Below are positions 33,971 to 42,303 of a stretch of DNA of 64,000 bases, in pieces. The translations under genes were made by a program, and so were the position numbers. The notes under the pieces are model-generated. The model made no database searches. It saw only the letters and a list, made by a program, of their open reading frames with translations, and was not told the origin of the DNA. This DNA comes from Niabella soli DSM 19437 (GTDB lineage Bacteria > Bacteroidota > Bacteroidia > Chitinophagales > Chitinophagaceae). Each line of letters begins with the position of its first letter. The stretch's first letter is position 1. The DNA is taken from positions 3,968,001-4,032,000 of the forward strand of contig NZ_CP007035.1 of NCBI RefSeq assembly GCF_000243115.2, in the 5' to 3' direction.

Positions 33971-34814
33971 AGTTTGATGTTTTAAATATTTTTTCCACGG
34001 AATCTTTATAAGAAAAATTTTGCTTTGCCACTACTTCACTTTTATGATATACCAGTGAGCCGGGCGGTACGCTAAACGTGATCCAGGCATTACCGCCAAT
34101 GATGCTGTCTTTCCCGATGATCGTTTCGCCGCCCAGAATGGTAGCGCCGGAATAAATGACCACATTGTCTTCCACAACGGGATGCCGGCGTTTATCTTTT
34201 TTGTTTTTTGAAGAATTCAATGCGCCAATGGTAACGCCCTGGTAGATCTTCACTTTTTCGCCGATGACCGCAGTCTCACCAATAACCACTCCTGTCCCAT
34301 GATCGATAAAAAAGGAACCACCAATGGAGGCGCCGGGATGAATGTCGATACCCGTTTTACTGTGTGCATATTCGGTAAAAATACGCGGCAACGCCCGGAT
34401 GCCTGCTTTCCAGAGAGCATTGGAGATACGGTACACGGCAATGGTATAAAATCCCGGGTAGGCGTGCAGCACCTCTTCTTTATTCAGCGCTGCGGGATCA
34501 TTGGCTACAAAAAAAGATGCGTCTTTCTGAAGGGTTTCATAGATGTCCGGCAGTTTCTTAAAGAACTGATCCGAGAGGCTTTGGGCTTTGCTTCCATCAC
34601 TTACCACATCATATATCAATGTTGTTAAATGGCTTTTTAAGGAAAACCACCCTTTTTCAAGATCGCTTTCTTTTTGATTGACGCCGGTTTTGGGTACAAA
34701 CAAAAAATCAAAAATATCGTCGATAAACTGATGGCTCAATTCTTTGTCCGGAATATTGCCACTGTGTTTTTTATTATGCTTTTGCAGCAGGCTTAAAAAA
34801 TCTTTATCAGTCAT
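33969..34814 (-). CDS. cysE: Serine O-acetyltransferase
   Basis: Transfers acetyl from acetyl-CoA to serine, making O-acetylserine, the acceptor of the sulfide produced by the preceding genes. 281 residues. An N-terminal helical domain (1-150) is followed by the left-handed parallel beta-helix of hexapeptide repeats, with IDIHPGASIGGSFFIDHGTGVVIGETAVIG containing the catalytic His and Asp of FIDHGTG. VKIYQGVTIGALN, NVVIYSGATILGGETIIGKDSIIGGNAWI and PPGSLVYH follow. The longer N-terminus is typical of the EpsC/SatA branch. ATG 34814 follows sulfite reductase by 38 bases, and a hairpin occupies that gap. No cysK is present in the window. Confidence 0.94.
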   Translation of the reverse strand: MTDKDFLSLLQKHNKKHSGNIPDKELSHQFIDDIFDFLFVPKTGVNQKESDLEKGWFSLKSHLTTLIYDVVSDGSKAQSLSDQFFKKLPDIYETLQKDASFFVANDPAALNKEEVLHAYPGFYTIAVYRISNALWKAGIRALPRIFTEYAHSKTGIDIHPGASIGGSFFIDHGTGVVIGETAVIGEKVKIYQGVTIGALNSSKNKKDKRRHPVVEDNVVIYSGATILGGETIIGKDSIIGGNAWITFSVPPGSLVYHKSEVVAKQNFSYKDSVEKIFKTSN

Positions 34815-34830
34815 TGTGTTTGTTTTTGTA

Positions 34831-34861
34831 AACCTGTGAGTTTTCTAAAACCTCACAGGTT
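34831..34861. repeat. Intercistronic hairpin ACCTGTGAG family
   Basis: AACCTGTGAG (34831-34840) pairs perfectly with the region ending CTCACAGGTT (34852-34861). It overlaps the last codons of the sulfite reductase gene. A related hairpin GAGGGTTTTAAAAACCTC lies after truB at 51002-51019. Confidence 0.65.
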
Positions 34862-36523
34862 GGGTTGGATCCATTTCCGTTGCGAGAAATCACCAAAGGT
34901 TTCCTCCGGCGCTCTTTCTTTTACGTAAACACCAAAAAGCTCGTCCAGCGTTTCCAGGATCTGTGTTTCGTTCAGACTGTCTTTATATTTGGTGTTCAGC
35001 CGTTCTCCCAGGCGATCGCCGCCTATGTGCAAATTATATTTTCCGAGCGAAGTGCCTACAAAACCGATCTCCGCATTTGGAGAACGCCCGCAACCATTGG
35101 GACAGCCGGTCATTCTTATAATAATATCGTCTTGCTCCAGCTCATGTTTTTGCAAAACGGGTTCCAGTTTTGTGATCAGTGTCGGAAGATACCGTTGTGC
35201 TTCCGCCATAGCCAAACCACAGGTATTCAGCGCTACACAAGCCATCGAGTTTCTGCGGGCCGGGCTGGCTTCTGAAGTGGTTTGGATGATCTGGTGCTCC
35301 TTCAGGATGGCTTCTATCTCCGCTTTGTCGACATCGAGGATATCGCTGATGATTAAATTTTGATTGCAGGTAAAACGGAAATTGGCTTTACCGGTTTCTG
35401 CTATTTTCAGCAGGCCTGTTTTTAAGGGGTAATTGTTTTCATCCACTACCCGCCCGTTTTCGATAAACAGGGTATAGTACCATTTACCTTCATGGTTTTG
35501 CGACCAGCCAAAGGCATCTTTCCTGCTGGTAAACGCATAAGGGCGTGCCGGTTCAAACTTAAAGCCGCAGCGTTTTTCTACTTCTTCCTTGTATTGCTCC
35601 ACACCCATTTTGTCGATGGTGTATTTTATGCGGGCCTGTTTCCGGTCGCTGCGATTGCCAAAGTCGCGTTGTACCGTAATGACTTCGTAAATGGCTTTAA
35701 AAATATTTTCCTTTGGAACATATCCCAGCATGCTTCCCAGCCGGGCATAGGTAGCCGCATTACCATGCGTAGAGCCCAAACCGCCGCCGGCAGCGAGGTT
35801 GAAGCCTTTTAGTTTACCATCTTCAATTATGGCGATCAATCCCAGATCATTAATGAACACATCAATGTCATTATTAGGGGGTATGGCAATACCTATTTTA
35901 AATTTCCTGGGAAGATAGCGGTCCTGGTAAAGGGGATCTTCCTCGGTGGTCTCTACCAGTTTTTCAGCGTCCATCCATATTTCATAATAACCGCGGCTTT
36001 TAGGCAGATGACGCGCACTGATCTCCCGGGCTAACTGATACAATTCCTCATGCAGTGGTGATTCTTTTGGATGCGAAGCGCAGGTAACATTACGATTTAC
36101 ATCGCCGCAGGCGGCAATAGAATCCAGATGCAACGTATTAAACGAACTAATGGTCGGTTTAATATGCGATTTTAAAATGCCATGTAGCTGGATGGTTTGC
36201 CGGGTGGTAATTTTTATAGTGCCGGTAGAATGCTTACCAGCAATATGGTGCAGGCCGATCCATTGTTCCGGTGTCATAAAACCTCCGGGGAGCCGCAGCC
36301 GGATCATATACATATAGTAAGGTTCCAGTTTTTTCTGACTTCTTTCTTCGCGGCGGTCGCGGTCGTCCTGCATGTACATGCCATGAAACTTGACCAGCGC
36401 CTGATCGTCTTCCCGGATAGCGCCGGTATAATCATCTTTCAGACTTTCTTTCAACGTGCCCCGCAGCCCCTGGCTGGCCATTTTTATTTTCTCCGTACCC
36501 GATAAATTATTTTTCTCGCTCAT
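34853..36523 (-). CDS. cysI: Assimilatory sulfite reductase, sirohaem-[4Fe-4S] subunit
   Basis: Six-electron reduction of sulfite to sulfide. 556 residues with the duplicated nitrite/sulfite reductase ferredoxin-like halves. The first half has YYMYMIRLRLPGGFMTPEQW, GTIKITTRQTIQLHGI and CGDVNRNVTCASHP. The cluster/sirohaem ligands are in CVALNTCGLAMAE (Cys-x5-Cys) and MTGCPNGCGRSPNAEIGFVG (Cys-x3-Cys). These are the four cysteines expected for the coupled cofactor. Pairing with the flavoprotein gene immediately upstream supports the NADPH-dependent CysJI-type enzyme rather than a ferredoxin-dependent one. ATG 36523, 82 bases after cysJ; the gap holds tandem word repeats. Confidence 0.95.
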   Translation of the reverse strand: MSEKNNLSGTEKIKMASQGLRGTLKESLKDDYTGAIREDDQALVKFHGMYMQDDRDRREERSQKKLEPYYMYMIRLRLPGGFMTPEQWIGLHHIAGKHSTGTIKITTRQTIQLHGILKSHIKPTISSFNTLHLDSIAACGDVNRNVTCASHPKESPLHEELYQLAREISARHLPKSRGYYEIWMDAEKLVETTEEDPLYQDRYLPRKFKIGIAIPPNNDIDVFINDLGLIAIIEDGKLKGFNLAAGGGLGSTHGNAATYARLGSMLGYVPKENIFKAIYEVITVQRDFGNRSDRKQARIKYTIDKMGVEQYKEEVEKRCGFKFEPARPYAFTSRKDAFGWSQNHEGKWYYTLFIENGRVVDENNYPLKTGLLKIAETGKANFRFTCNQNLIISDILDVDKAEIEAILKEHQIIQTTSEASPARRNSMACVALNTCGLAMAEAQRYLPTLITKLEPVLQKHELEQDDIIIRMTGCPNGCGRSPNAEIGFVGTSLGKYNLHIGGDRLGERLNTKYKDSLNETQILETLDELFGVYVKERAPEETFGDFSQRKWIQPNL

Positions 36524-36530
36524 CTTTTTT

Positions 36531-36600
36531 GTTTCTGGTTTCTGGTTTCTAGTTTCTGGTTGTATTCAAACAATGAACTATAAACCCTAAACAATAAATT
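36531..36600. repeat. Intercistronic tandem word repeats between cysJ and sulfite reductase
   Basis: GTTTCTG-GTTTCTG-GTTTCTA-GTTTCTG-GTT (36531-36561) is a 7-base tandem array. It is followed by AATGAACTATAAACCCTAAA (36572), the same word that forms the hairpin at 42252-42289. Confidence 0.6.
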
Positions 36601-36605
36601 TATTT

Positions 36606-38300
36606 TTAGTAAACATCTTTCGAATAGCGCCCTTCTTCTTCTAACTGTGCCAAATAATTACGGGCGTCTTCTTCTGATTTTCCTTTGTCTTGCAACAGCG
36701 CAACCAGCGTGGCTTCCACATCCGAGCACATGGGATCTTTTGCTCCACAAATATAAAGGTGGGCGCCATTGTTCAGCCATTCTATCACTTCATCGCCCTT
36801 TTCCTTAACGCGGTGTTGCACATAAACCTTTTGGTCGGTATCCCGTGAAAAAGCAAGGTCCAGGTTATTCAAAATGCCGGTTTCACGGTAGCTCTGGATC
36901 TCGGTTTGGTAAAGGAAGTCGCTAACAAAATGTTGTTCTCCAAAAAACAACCAGTTCTTGCCGCTGGCGCCGGTGGCATCCCGCTCGGCAAGGAAGGAAC
37001 GGAAGGGCGCTACGCCGGTGCCGGGGCCGATCATGATAATATCTTTATTTTCTTCCGGAAGCTTAAAGTGCTTTGCTTTCTGAATATAAAATTCTATTTC
37101 ATGCCCTTCATCAAGGTCTGATAAAAACTCGCTGCACAAACCATAACGCTCTTCATCTTCCACGGTAAACAGGTTCTTGGAAACCGTGATATGAATCTCA
37201 TTTTCCCCATGTGCGTTGGGTGAAGAAGAGATAGAATAGAGCCGGGGCGATAATGCGGTTAACAATTTGATGACCTCCTCAAACTGTGCGGCGTCTTTAA
37301 CCGGGTAGATGCGCAGCAGATCGTACAGGCTCATCCGCGTATCCGGGATCTGTTGCCTGGTAAGCTCTGCATATTTTTTGACGGTCGACTTCAGTAGATA
37401 ACAAATATTCAAATGCTGGCTCAACAGGTCGCGCACATTGGCCTTAATTTTTTCGGTCTGAATTTCTTTTTCAGGGTCAATGCCGGTAATGCCGATGATC
37501 TTATTGATCATGTTCTGCTTGTTGGTAGGCACAATACCCAGGGCATCGCCGGGCTGATAAGCGATAGGCGCTTCCGTCGCAATTTCGATATGAAACGTTT
37601 GCTTATTAGACCCACGGTCGTTCAGATTAATGTTGGTAATGACCTTACCCATATAATATTTTCTTCCCTGGGGTTTTGTTTCAGCCGGTGCCGCCACCGT
37701 TGCCGTAGACGTGGTTGATTGCAAAGCCGCAGTAACATTGTCCAGCCAGTGCTGGGCATCGGTCTCATAATCGACATCGCATTTTTTCAACGGCAATACC
37801 CGGTGGGCGCCCAGGGCCTCCAGGCGGGCATCTACATCTTCACCTGTTTTGCAGAACTCAGGATAGGAGCTGTCTCCCAGGCCCAGTACTGCAAACTTCA
37901 GCTTGCTTAAGTTCAGTTGGTTTTCATGAATATAATCGTAGAATTTTTTTGCCAGCAGCGGCGGTTCGCCTTCCCCCTGGGTGCTGATGACCACAAAAAA
38001 ATATTCCTCCTTGGGAAGATCTGCAATGCGGTACTGATCCAGCCCGGTTAGTTTTACTGTAATACCTTTTTTCTTGGCGATGCCTGCTAATTGTGTGGCC
38101 AGTTTTTTTGCATTGCCGGTTTCGGTTCCATATACCAGGGTTATTTTTTTGGATACTGTTGGCACGGCGGTTGCAGCTTCCTGTCCGCCGGCAGTGCCCT
38201 GGGCCAACCCGGCAAAAAAGCCGCTTGCCCAAAGCAATTCATCTCTTGAAAGCGTTGGGGCCAGCGTTTTGATGGCGCCCAATTTTGCATCAGATAGCAT
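36606..38300 (-). CDS. cysJ: NADPH-sulfite reductase flavoprotein subunit (CysJ-type)
   Basis: Passes electrons from NADPH through FAD and FMN to the haemoprotein encoded next. 564 residues. The flavodoxin-like FMN domain (about 50-190) opens ITLVYGTETGNAKKLATQLA with the phosphate loop, then STQGEGEPPLLAKKFYDY and LGLGDSSYPEFCKTGEDVD. An FAD-binding domain contains YQPGDALGIVPTN and PRLYSISSSPNAHGENEIHITV (the RxYSISSS flavin motif). The NADP domain has IMIGPGTGVAPFRSFLAERDA and LYICGAKDPM, ending with YSKDVY. ATG 38300 overlaps the end of sumT by 11 bases, implying coupled translation. Confidence 0.94.
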   Translation of the reverse strand: MLSDAKLGAIKTLAPTLSRDELLWASGFFAGLAQGTAGGQEAATAVPTVSKKITLVYGTETGNAKKLATQLAGIAKKKGITVKLTGLDQYRIADLPKEEYFFVVISTQGEGEPPLLAKKFYDYIHENQLNLSKLKFAVLGLGDSSYPEFCKTGEDVDARLEALGAHRVLPLKKCDVDYETDAQHWLDNVTAALQSTTSTATVAAPAETKPQGRKYYMGKVITNINLNDRGSNKQTFHIEIATEAPIAYQPGDALGIVPTNKQNMINKIIGITGIDPEKEIQTEKIKANVRDLLSQHLNICYLLKSTVKKYAELTRQQIPDTRMSLYDLLRIYPVKDAAQFEEVIKLLTALSPRLYSISSSPNAHGENEIHITVSKNLFTVEDEERYGLCSEFLSDLDEGHEIEFYIQKAKHFKLPEENKDIIMIGPGTGVAPFRSFLAERDATGASGKNWLFFGEQHFVSDFLYQTEIQSYRETGILNNLDLAFSRDTDQKVYVQHRVKEKGDEVIEWLNNGAHLYICGAKDPMCSDVEATLVALLQDKGKSEEDARNYLAQLEEEGRYSKDVY

Positions 38301-39165
38301 GTTTTAAATTATTTTGTTGATGTATAGCGATCATTTCTTCTTTTACCGGCTTAAAGTAGTTTTGATTGGTGCTGCTGTTCTGCAACCATTTGAACTGTTC
38401 GTGCAGCGCTACTACTTTCCCGATCACTACGAGGCTGGGGGACGCAAGATCCGTCCCCTGTAATTGTTGTTTATAGTCGTATAAACTGCAGGTATGCACC
38501 CGCTGAAAACAGGTTGTGGCTTGCTCAATGACAGCCAACTGTTTTTCAGCAGCTATATTGTTTTGCACCAGTTTTTCAACTACCTGGTCCAGGGTGCCCG
38601 ATGACATGTAGAATACCAGTGTATCGTCTGTTGCCGCCAATTCTTTCCAATGGGTATCCGTTACAGTATCAGCTTTATAATAGGTCATAAAGCGGACGGC
38701 AGTTGCATAACCTCTTGCGGTAAGGGGCATGCCGGAATAAGCGGCGGCGCCCAATGCGGCGGTCACGCCCGGTATAATTTCGTAGGAAATATTATGTTCG
38801 GTCAGTATTTGCAGCTCGTCTAAAATATTGGAGAATATGGAAGCGTCGCCGCCTTTTATGCGTACCACAAATTTCCCTTGTAAGGCATGTTCCACCAGCA
38901 GCGCATTGATCGAGCTTTGCGGCGTTGATCTTTTTTTGCTGCATTCTTTTCCTACACGAATAATTTCCGCTTCCGGTGCAACATAACGATGCAGGATCAC
39001 ATCGCTTACCAGCCGGTCGGCCAGTACCACATCGGCTTTGCGGAGCGCTTCTGCGGCCTTAACCGTGATCAGGTCCGGATCACCGGGCCCCGCACCTGCC
39101 AACACCACTTTCCCCGTTCCGGCGGAAGGCTTTTTTGTATTGCGTTGTAACTGTTGAAGAAGCAT
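38290..39165 (-). CDS. sumT: Uroporphyrinogen-III C-methyltransferase
   Basis: SAM-dependent double methylation of uroporphyrinogen III to precorrin-2, the first committed step of sirohaem synthesis; the next two steps are in the fused protein at 32317-33888. 291 residues, single-domain SUMT. Landmarks are GKVVLAGAGPGDPDLITVKAAEAL (SAM loop), DVVLADRLVS, KFVVRIKGGDASIFSN (the GGD motif), YEIIPGVTAALGAAAYSGMPLTARG and LVFYMSSGTLDQV. It is the first gene of unit 2, with a terminator and an operator in its 93-base upstream gap. The symbol cobA is also used for this enzyme. Confidence 0.94.
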   Translation of the reverse strand: MLLQQLQRNTKKPSAGTGKVVLAGAGPGDPDLITVKAAEALRKADVVLADRLVSDVILHRYVAPEAEIIRVGKECSKKRSTPQSSINALLVEHALQGKFVVRIKGGDASIFSNILDELQILTEHNISYEIIPGVTAALGAAAYSGMPLTARGYATAVRFMTYYKADTVTDTHWKELAATDDTLVFYMSSGTLDQVVEKLVQNNIAAEKQLAVIEQATTCFQRVHTCSLYDYKQQLQGTDLASPSLVVIGKVVALHEQFKWLQNSSTNQNYFKPVKEEMIAIHQQNNLKHAI

Positions 39166-39180
39166 TGTTATTTTTTTTAT

Positions 39181-39198
39181 TCTACTTGAAGAGTAGAC
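39181..39198. promoter_or_regulatory. CTAC-N7-GTAG operator before sumT
   Basis: TCTACTTGAAGAGTAGAC, cores CTAC 39182-39185 and GTAG 39193-39196, ends 16 bases from the sumT ATG. It lies between a TTTG upstream on the minus strand and the start codon, placing it over the likely promoter of unit 2. Confidence 0.72.
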
Positions 39199-39207
39199 TT
39201 TTTGATC

Positions 39208-39257
39208 AAAAAAAACCGATGGAGCGGCACCGGTTCAGGACCCGTGCCGCCGCATCG
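39208..39257 (-). terminator. Rho-independent terminator after cysN
   Basis: Two-tier stem: CGATG/CATCG outside (39217-39221, 39253-39257) and GCGGCAC/GTGCCGC inside (39224-39230, 39244-39250). On the minus strand it is followed by eight T (39208-39215). It separates unit 1 (prx-cysH-cysD-cysN) from unit 2 (sumT onward). Confidence 0.82.
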
Positions 39258-39258
39258 A

Positions 39259-40500
39259 TCAATTCAGCAACACAGCGGCTACTGTGCTGTTGCTGGTTTC
39301 GTCTATTAAAATTGCGTTGCCGTAATCGCTGAGTGATGCAAAATCATCATACACCAATGGTGCGGCAGTTTTGATTTTTGCGCGCACGATCTCGTTCAAT
39401 TTAACACCATCTTCTGCGGGAATGCGTTCCAATGTGTTTACGTCCAGTTTGTATTCCACTTCGCGCACGATCGTTTTTATTAAACGGCTTTTATGCTGGA
39501 GGAAATATTTGTTACCCTGGATCAGCGGCTTATTGTCCAGCCAGCAAAGGACTACTTCTATTTCATTTGCTACTTTGGGTAAGTTATCGGCCCGGGCAAA
39601 AGTATCGCCGCGGCTGATGTCGATATCGTCTGCAATATGCAGTACTGCTGCTTGCGGTGCAAATGCTTCCTGCACTTCCACGCCTCCTACTTCAATTTTT
39701 GTAATAGTAGAGGTAATGCCTGCAGGCAGAATTTGTATACTATCGCCTACTTTATAAACCCCGCTGATCACCTGGCCGGCATAACCACGATAGTCGTGCA
39801 GTTCGGTAGTTTGCGGGCGGATCACATATTGCACCTGGAAGCGCGGATCTTCGTGGTTGATATCGGTATCAACCTGCACTTCTTCCAAAAACTCCAGTAA
39901 AGGACTGCCTTTGTACCAGGGCATGTTTTTAGAAGGCTCCACGATATTGTCTCCCAGCAATGCTGAGATCGGAGTATAGCTTATATTTTTTAATTGTAGT
40001 TGCTCGGCTACTTTTTCATAGTCGGCTTTTATTTCATTGTACCGCTCTTCAGAAAAATCAACCAGGTCCATTTTATTAATCGCTACTACCACATGCGGAA
40101 TCTTTAACAGGGAAGCGATAATAGAATGACGGCGGGTTTGCTCAATAACGCCTGCGCGTGCATCGATCAGGATCACGATCAGGCTGGAGTTGGACGCACC
40201 GGTGATCATATTCCGGGTGTATTGCACGTGGCCCGGCGCATCAGCGATAATGAACTTTCTTTTTGGAGTAGAAAAATAACGATAGGCCACGTCAATCGTA
40301 ATGCCCTGCTCTCTTTCCGCCCTTAAACCGTCTGTAAGCAGCGCCAGGTCAATCCCATCGGCATTTTTGTTTTTCGATTGTTTTTCCAGTGCCTCCAGTT
40401 GGTCTACCAGGATGCTTTTGCTATCGTACAACAATCTTCCGATCAAAGTGCTTTTACCGTCGTCTACACTGCCCGCAGTTATGAAACGTAATATATCCAT
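39259..40500 (-). CDS. cysN: Sulfate adenylyltransferase subunit 1 (GTPase)
   Basis: GTP-hydrolysing partner of CysD; together they make APS from sulfate and ATP. 413 residues, an EF-Tu-like GTPase: G1 GSVDDGKSTLIGRLLYDSK at residues 10-28, G2/Switch I EREQGITID, G3 DAPGHVQYTRNM, G4 NKMD near 145, then two beta-barrel domains with FQVQYVIRP and GYAGQVISG. It lacks a C-terminal CysC (APS kinase) domain, unlike many fused NodQ-type proteins. That fits the APS-reducing CysH encoded two genes upstream. ATG 40500, 36 bases after cysD. The gap carries an AT-rich word repeat (40501-40536). Confidence 0.95.
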   Translation of the reverse strand: MDILRFITAGSVDDGKSTLIGRLLYDSKSILVDQLEALEKQSKNKNADGIDLALLTDGLRAEREQGITIDVAYRYFSTPKRKFIIADAPGHVQYTRNMITGASNSSLIVILIDARAGVIEQTRRHSIIASLLKIPHVVVAINKMDLVDFSEERYNEIKADYEKVAEQLQLKNISYTPISALLGDNIVEPSKNMPWYKGSPLLEFLEEVQVDTDINHEDPRFQVQYVIRPQTTELHDYRGYAGQVISGVYKVGDSIQILPAGITSTITKIEVGGVEVQEAFAPQAAVLHIADDIDISRGDTFARADNLPKVANEIEVVLCWLDNKPLIQGNKYFLQHKSRLIKTIVREVEYKLDVNTLERIPAEDGVKLNEIVRAKIKTAAPLVYDDFASLSDYGNAILIDETSNSTVAAVLLN

Positions 40501-40536
40501 TTGAAAATGCTGAATTTGAAATTTAAAATTTTGAAT

Positions 40537-41445
40537 TTAGAAGTAGCCTCCCTTTTTCCGGTCCTCCATCGCGGCTTCGGTTACTCGGTCGTCAATCCTG
40601 GTTTCGCCTCTTTCAGAGATACGGGTAGCCATAATTTCATTAACCACTTCATCTAATGTAGAAGCATTGGACTCAACGGCAGCGGTACAGGTCATGTCAC
40701 CTACGGTGCGGTAACGTACTTTTTTGGTTGCAATAACATCCGTGTCATCAATAGTGATATAATCGGAAACGGCGATCAGTTGCCCTTCGTGTTGGATCAC
40801 TTCGCGGTCATGTGCGAAATAAATAGAAGGGAGGCCGATGCCTTCTTTCTTGATATAGCTCCATACATCCAGCTCCGTCCAGTTGCTGATAGGGAATACG
40901 CGAACGTTCTCGCCTTTATGAATGCGGCCATTATAAATATTCCATAATTCAGGGCGTTGCAATTTGGGCTCCCACTGACCAAATTCGTCTCTCACCGAAA
41001 AGATACGTTCCTTGGCCCTTGCTTTTTCCTCATCGCGCCGGGCACCGCCAATGCAAGCATCAAATTTAAATTCCTCAATGGTATCCAGCAGGGTATGGAT
41101 CTGCAGCCAGTTGCGGCTGGCAAATTTCCCCTTGGGCTCGGTCAGATGTTTTTGTTTAATGGTATCTTCTACCTTACGCACGATCAATTCCGCGCCCACT
41201 TCTTTTGCCAGTGCATCGCGGAAGGCCAACGCTTCCGGGAAATTGTGCCCCGTATCAATATGCACCAACGGAAAAGGAAGTTTACCGGGTGCAAAGGCCT
41301 TTTTGGCCAGTTGAACCAGGGTAATGGAATCCTTACCGCCGCTAAATAATAATGCCGGTTTTTCAAATTGTGCAGCTACTTCTCTGAAAATGTAAATACT
41401 TTCAGCTTCCAATTGCTCTAAATAGTCCAGTTTATACTCACCCAT
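40537..41445 (-). CDS. cysD: Sulfate adenylyltransferase subunit 2
   Basis: Catalytic N-type ATP pyrophosphatase of the CysDN sulfurylase. 302 residues. The PP-loop is FSGGKDSITL near residue 34, followed by VHIDTGHNFPEALAFRD and the conserved GGARRDEEKARAKERIFSVRDEFGQWEPKLQRPELW segment, and FPISNWTELDVWSYI. The C-terminal MEDRKKGGYF is the standard ending. The start MGEYKLDYLEQLEAESIYIFRE agrees with homologues. It lies between cysH and cysN in unit 1. Confidence 0.96.
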   Translation of the reverse strand: MGEYKLDYLEQLEAESIYIFREVAAQFEKPALLFSGGKDSITLVQLAKKAFAPGKLPFPLVHIDTGHNFPEALAFRDALAKEVGAELIVRKVEDTIKQKHLTEPKGKFASRNWLQIHTLLDTIEEFKFDACIGGARRDEEKARAKERIFSVRDEFGQWEPKLQRPELWNIYNGRIHKGENVRVFPISNWTELDVWSYIKKEGIGLPSIYFAHDREVIQHEGQLIAVSDYITIDDTDVIATKKVRYRTVGDMTCTAAVESNASTLDEVVNEIMATRISERGETRIDDRVTEAAMEDRKKGGYF

Positions 41446-41533
41446 ACAATATCTTCTTTATACAGATCCGCTGTGCGGATTCTTTTCAAAATTTTTTTGT
41501 TGTTTTCGCGGTTAGCGGTTTTTACCGTTCAAT

Positions 41534-42238
41534 TTATTGGTGCACGTGGAGCCCGCATTCTTTGTGCGATACTTCCCACCACCACCTTCCGGCCCTGGGG
41601 TCTTCACCCCGCTCAATAGCCCGGGTGCAGGGGGCACAACCAATGCTGATAAAGCCTTTATCATGCAAAGGATTATACGGAATGTTTTTCTCTTTGATAT
41701 AATCGATCATCTGCTCATAGCTCCAATGGATCAGCGGGTTGAATTTGTATAGCTTACGGTCTTCATCCCACTCGATCATTTTCATCTCCTTCCGGTTGTC
41801 CGACTGTTCGCTGCGCAGGCCGGTGATCCACACCTTGGCGCCCTGCAGTGCACGGTTCAGGGGTTTTACTTTCCGGATAAAACAGCATTGCTTGCGGTTT
41901 TCAACGGATTCATAAAAACCATTAACGCCTTTTTCTTTTACATAAGCCTCCACATCGGCAGCTTCAGGAAAATACACCTCGATGTTTGTTCTGTACCGGG
42001 CATTGGTTTTTTCCAACAGATCATAATGCTCGTAAAACAACCGTCCGGTATCCAGTGTAAAGATCCGCACCGGTAATTTGTTGGTGGCAATAACTTCCGT
42101 GAGCACCTGGTCTTCCTGGCCCAGCGAGGAGGAAAGTACGGTTTCGCCGGGGAACTGATCTGTAACCCGTTTCAGCGCGTCCGCCAACGGAGCATTTTCT
42201 ATTTCCTGTATTTGTGCTGCTGTAAACACGTTTGCCAT
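41534..42238 (-). CDS. cysH: Adenylyl-sulfate (APS) reductase, CysH family
   Basis: Reduces APS to sulfite with thioredoxin. 234 residues. The P-loop-like LSSSLGQEDQVL and IFTLDTGRLFYEHYDL are shared by all CysH. The cysteine pair in NRKQCCFIRKVKPLNRAL plus the pair in ISIGCAPCTRAIERGEDPRAGRWWWE form the [4Fe-4S] site that marks APS-specific, rather than PAPS-specific, reductases. The catalytic cysteine is in HKECGLH near the C-terminus. No APS kinase gene is seen, consistent with direct use of APS. It lies 65 bases after the peroxiredoxin gene; the gap is a near-complete hairpin. Confidence 0.94.
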   Translation of the reverse strand: MANVFTAAQIQEIENAPLADALKRVTDQFPGETVLSSSLGQEDQVLTEVIATNKLPVRIFTLDTGRLFYEHYDLLEKTNARYRTNIEVYFPEAADVEAYVKEKGVNGFYESVENRKQCCFIRKVKPLNRALQGAKVWITGLRSEQSDNRKEMKMIEWDEDRKLYKFNPLIHWSYEQMIDYIKEKNIPYNPLHDKGFISIGCAPCTRAIERGEDPRAGRWWWEVSHKECGLHVHQ

Positions 42239-42251
42239 TTATGGTTTATCA

Positions 42252-42289
42252 TTTATGGTTTATAGTCGCGTTGAACTATAAACCATAAA
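42252..42289. repeat. Intercistronic 15-bp perfect hairpin between prx and cysH
   Basis: TTTATGGTTTATAGT (42252-42266) pairs exactly with ACTATAAACCATAAA (42275-42289), loop CGCGTTGA. The arms are themselves built of the repeated word TATGGTTTAT. Related words occur at 36572 and 46503. Confidence 0.75.
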
Positions 42290-42303
42290 CAATAAATGAA
42301 AAA

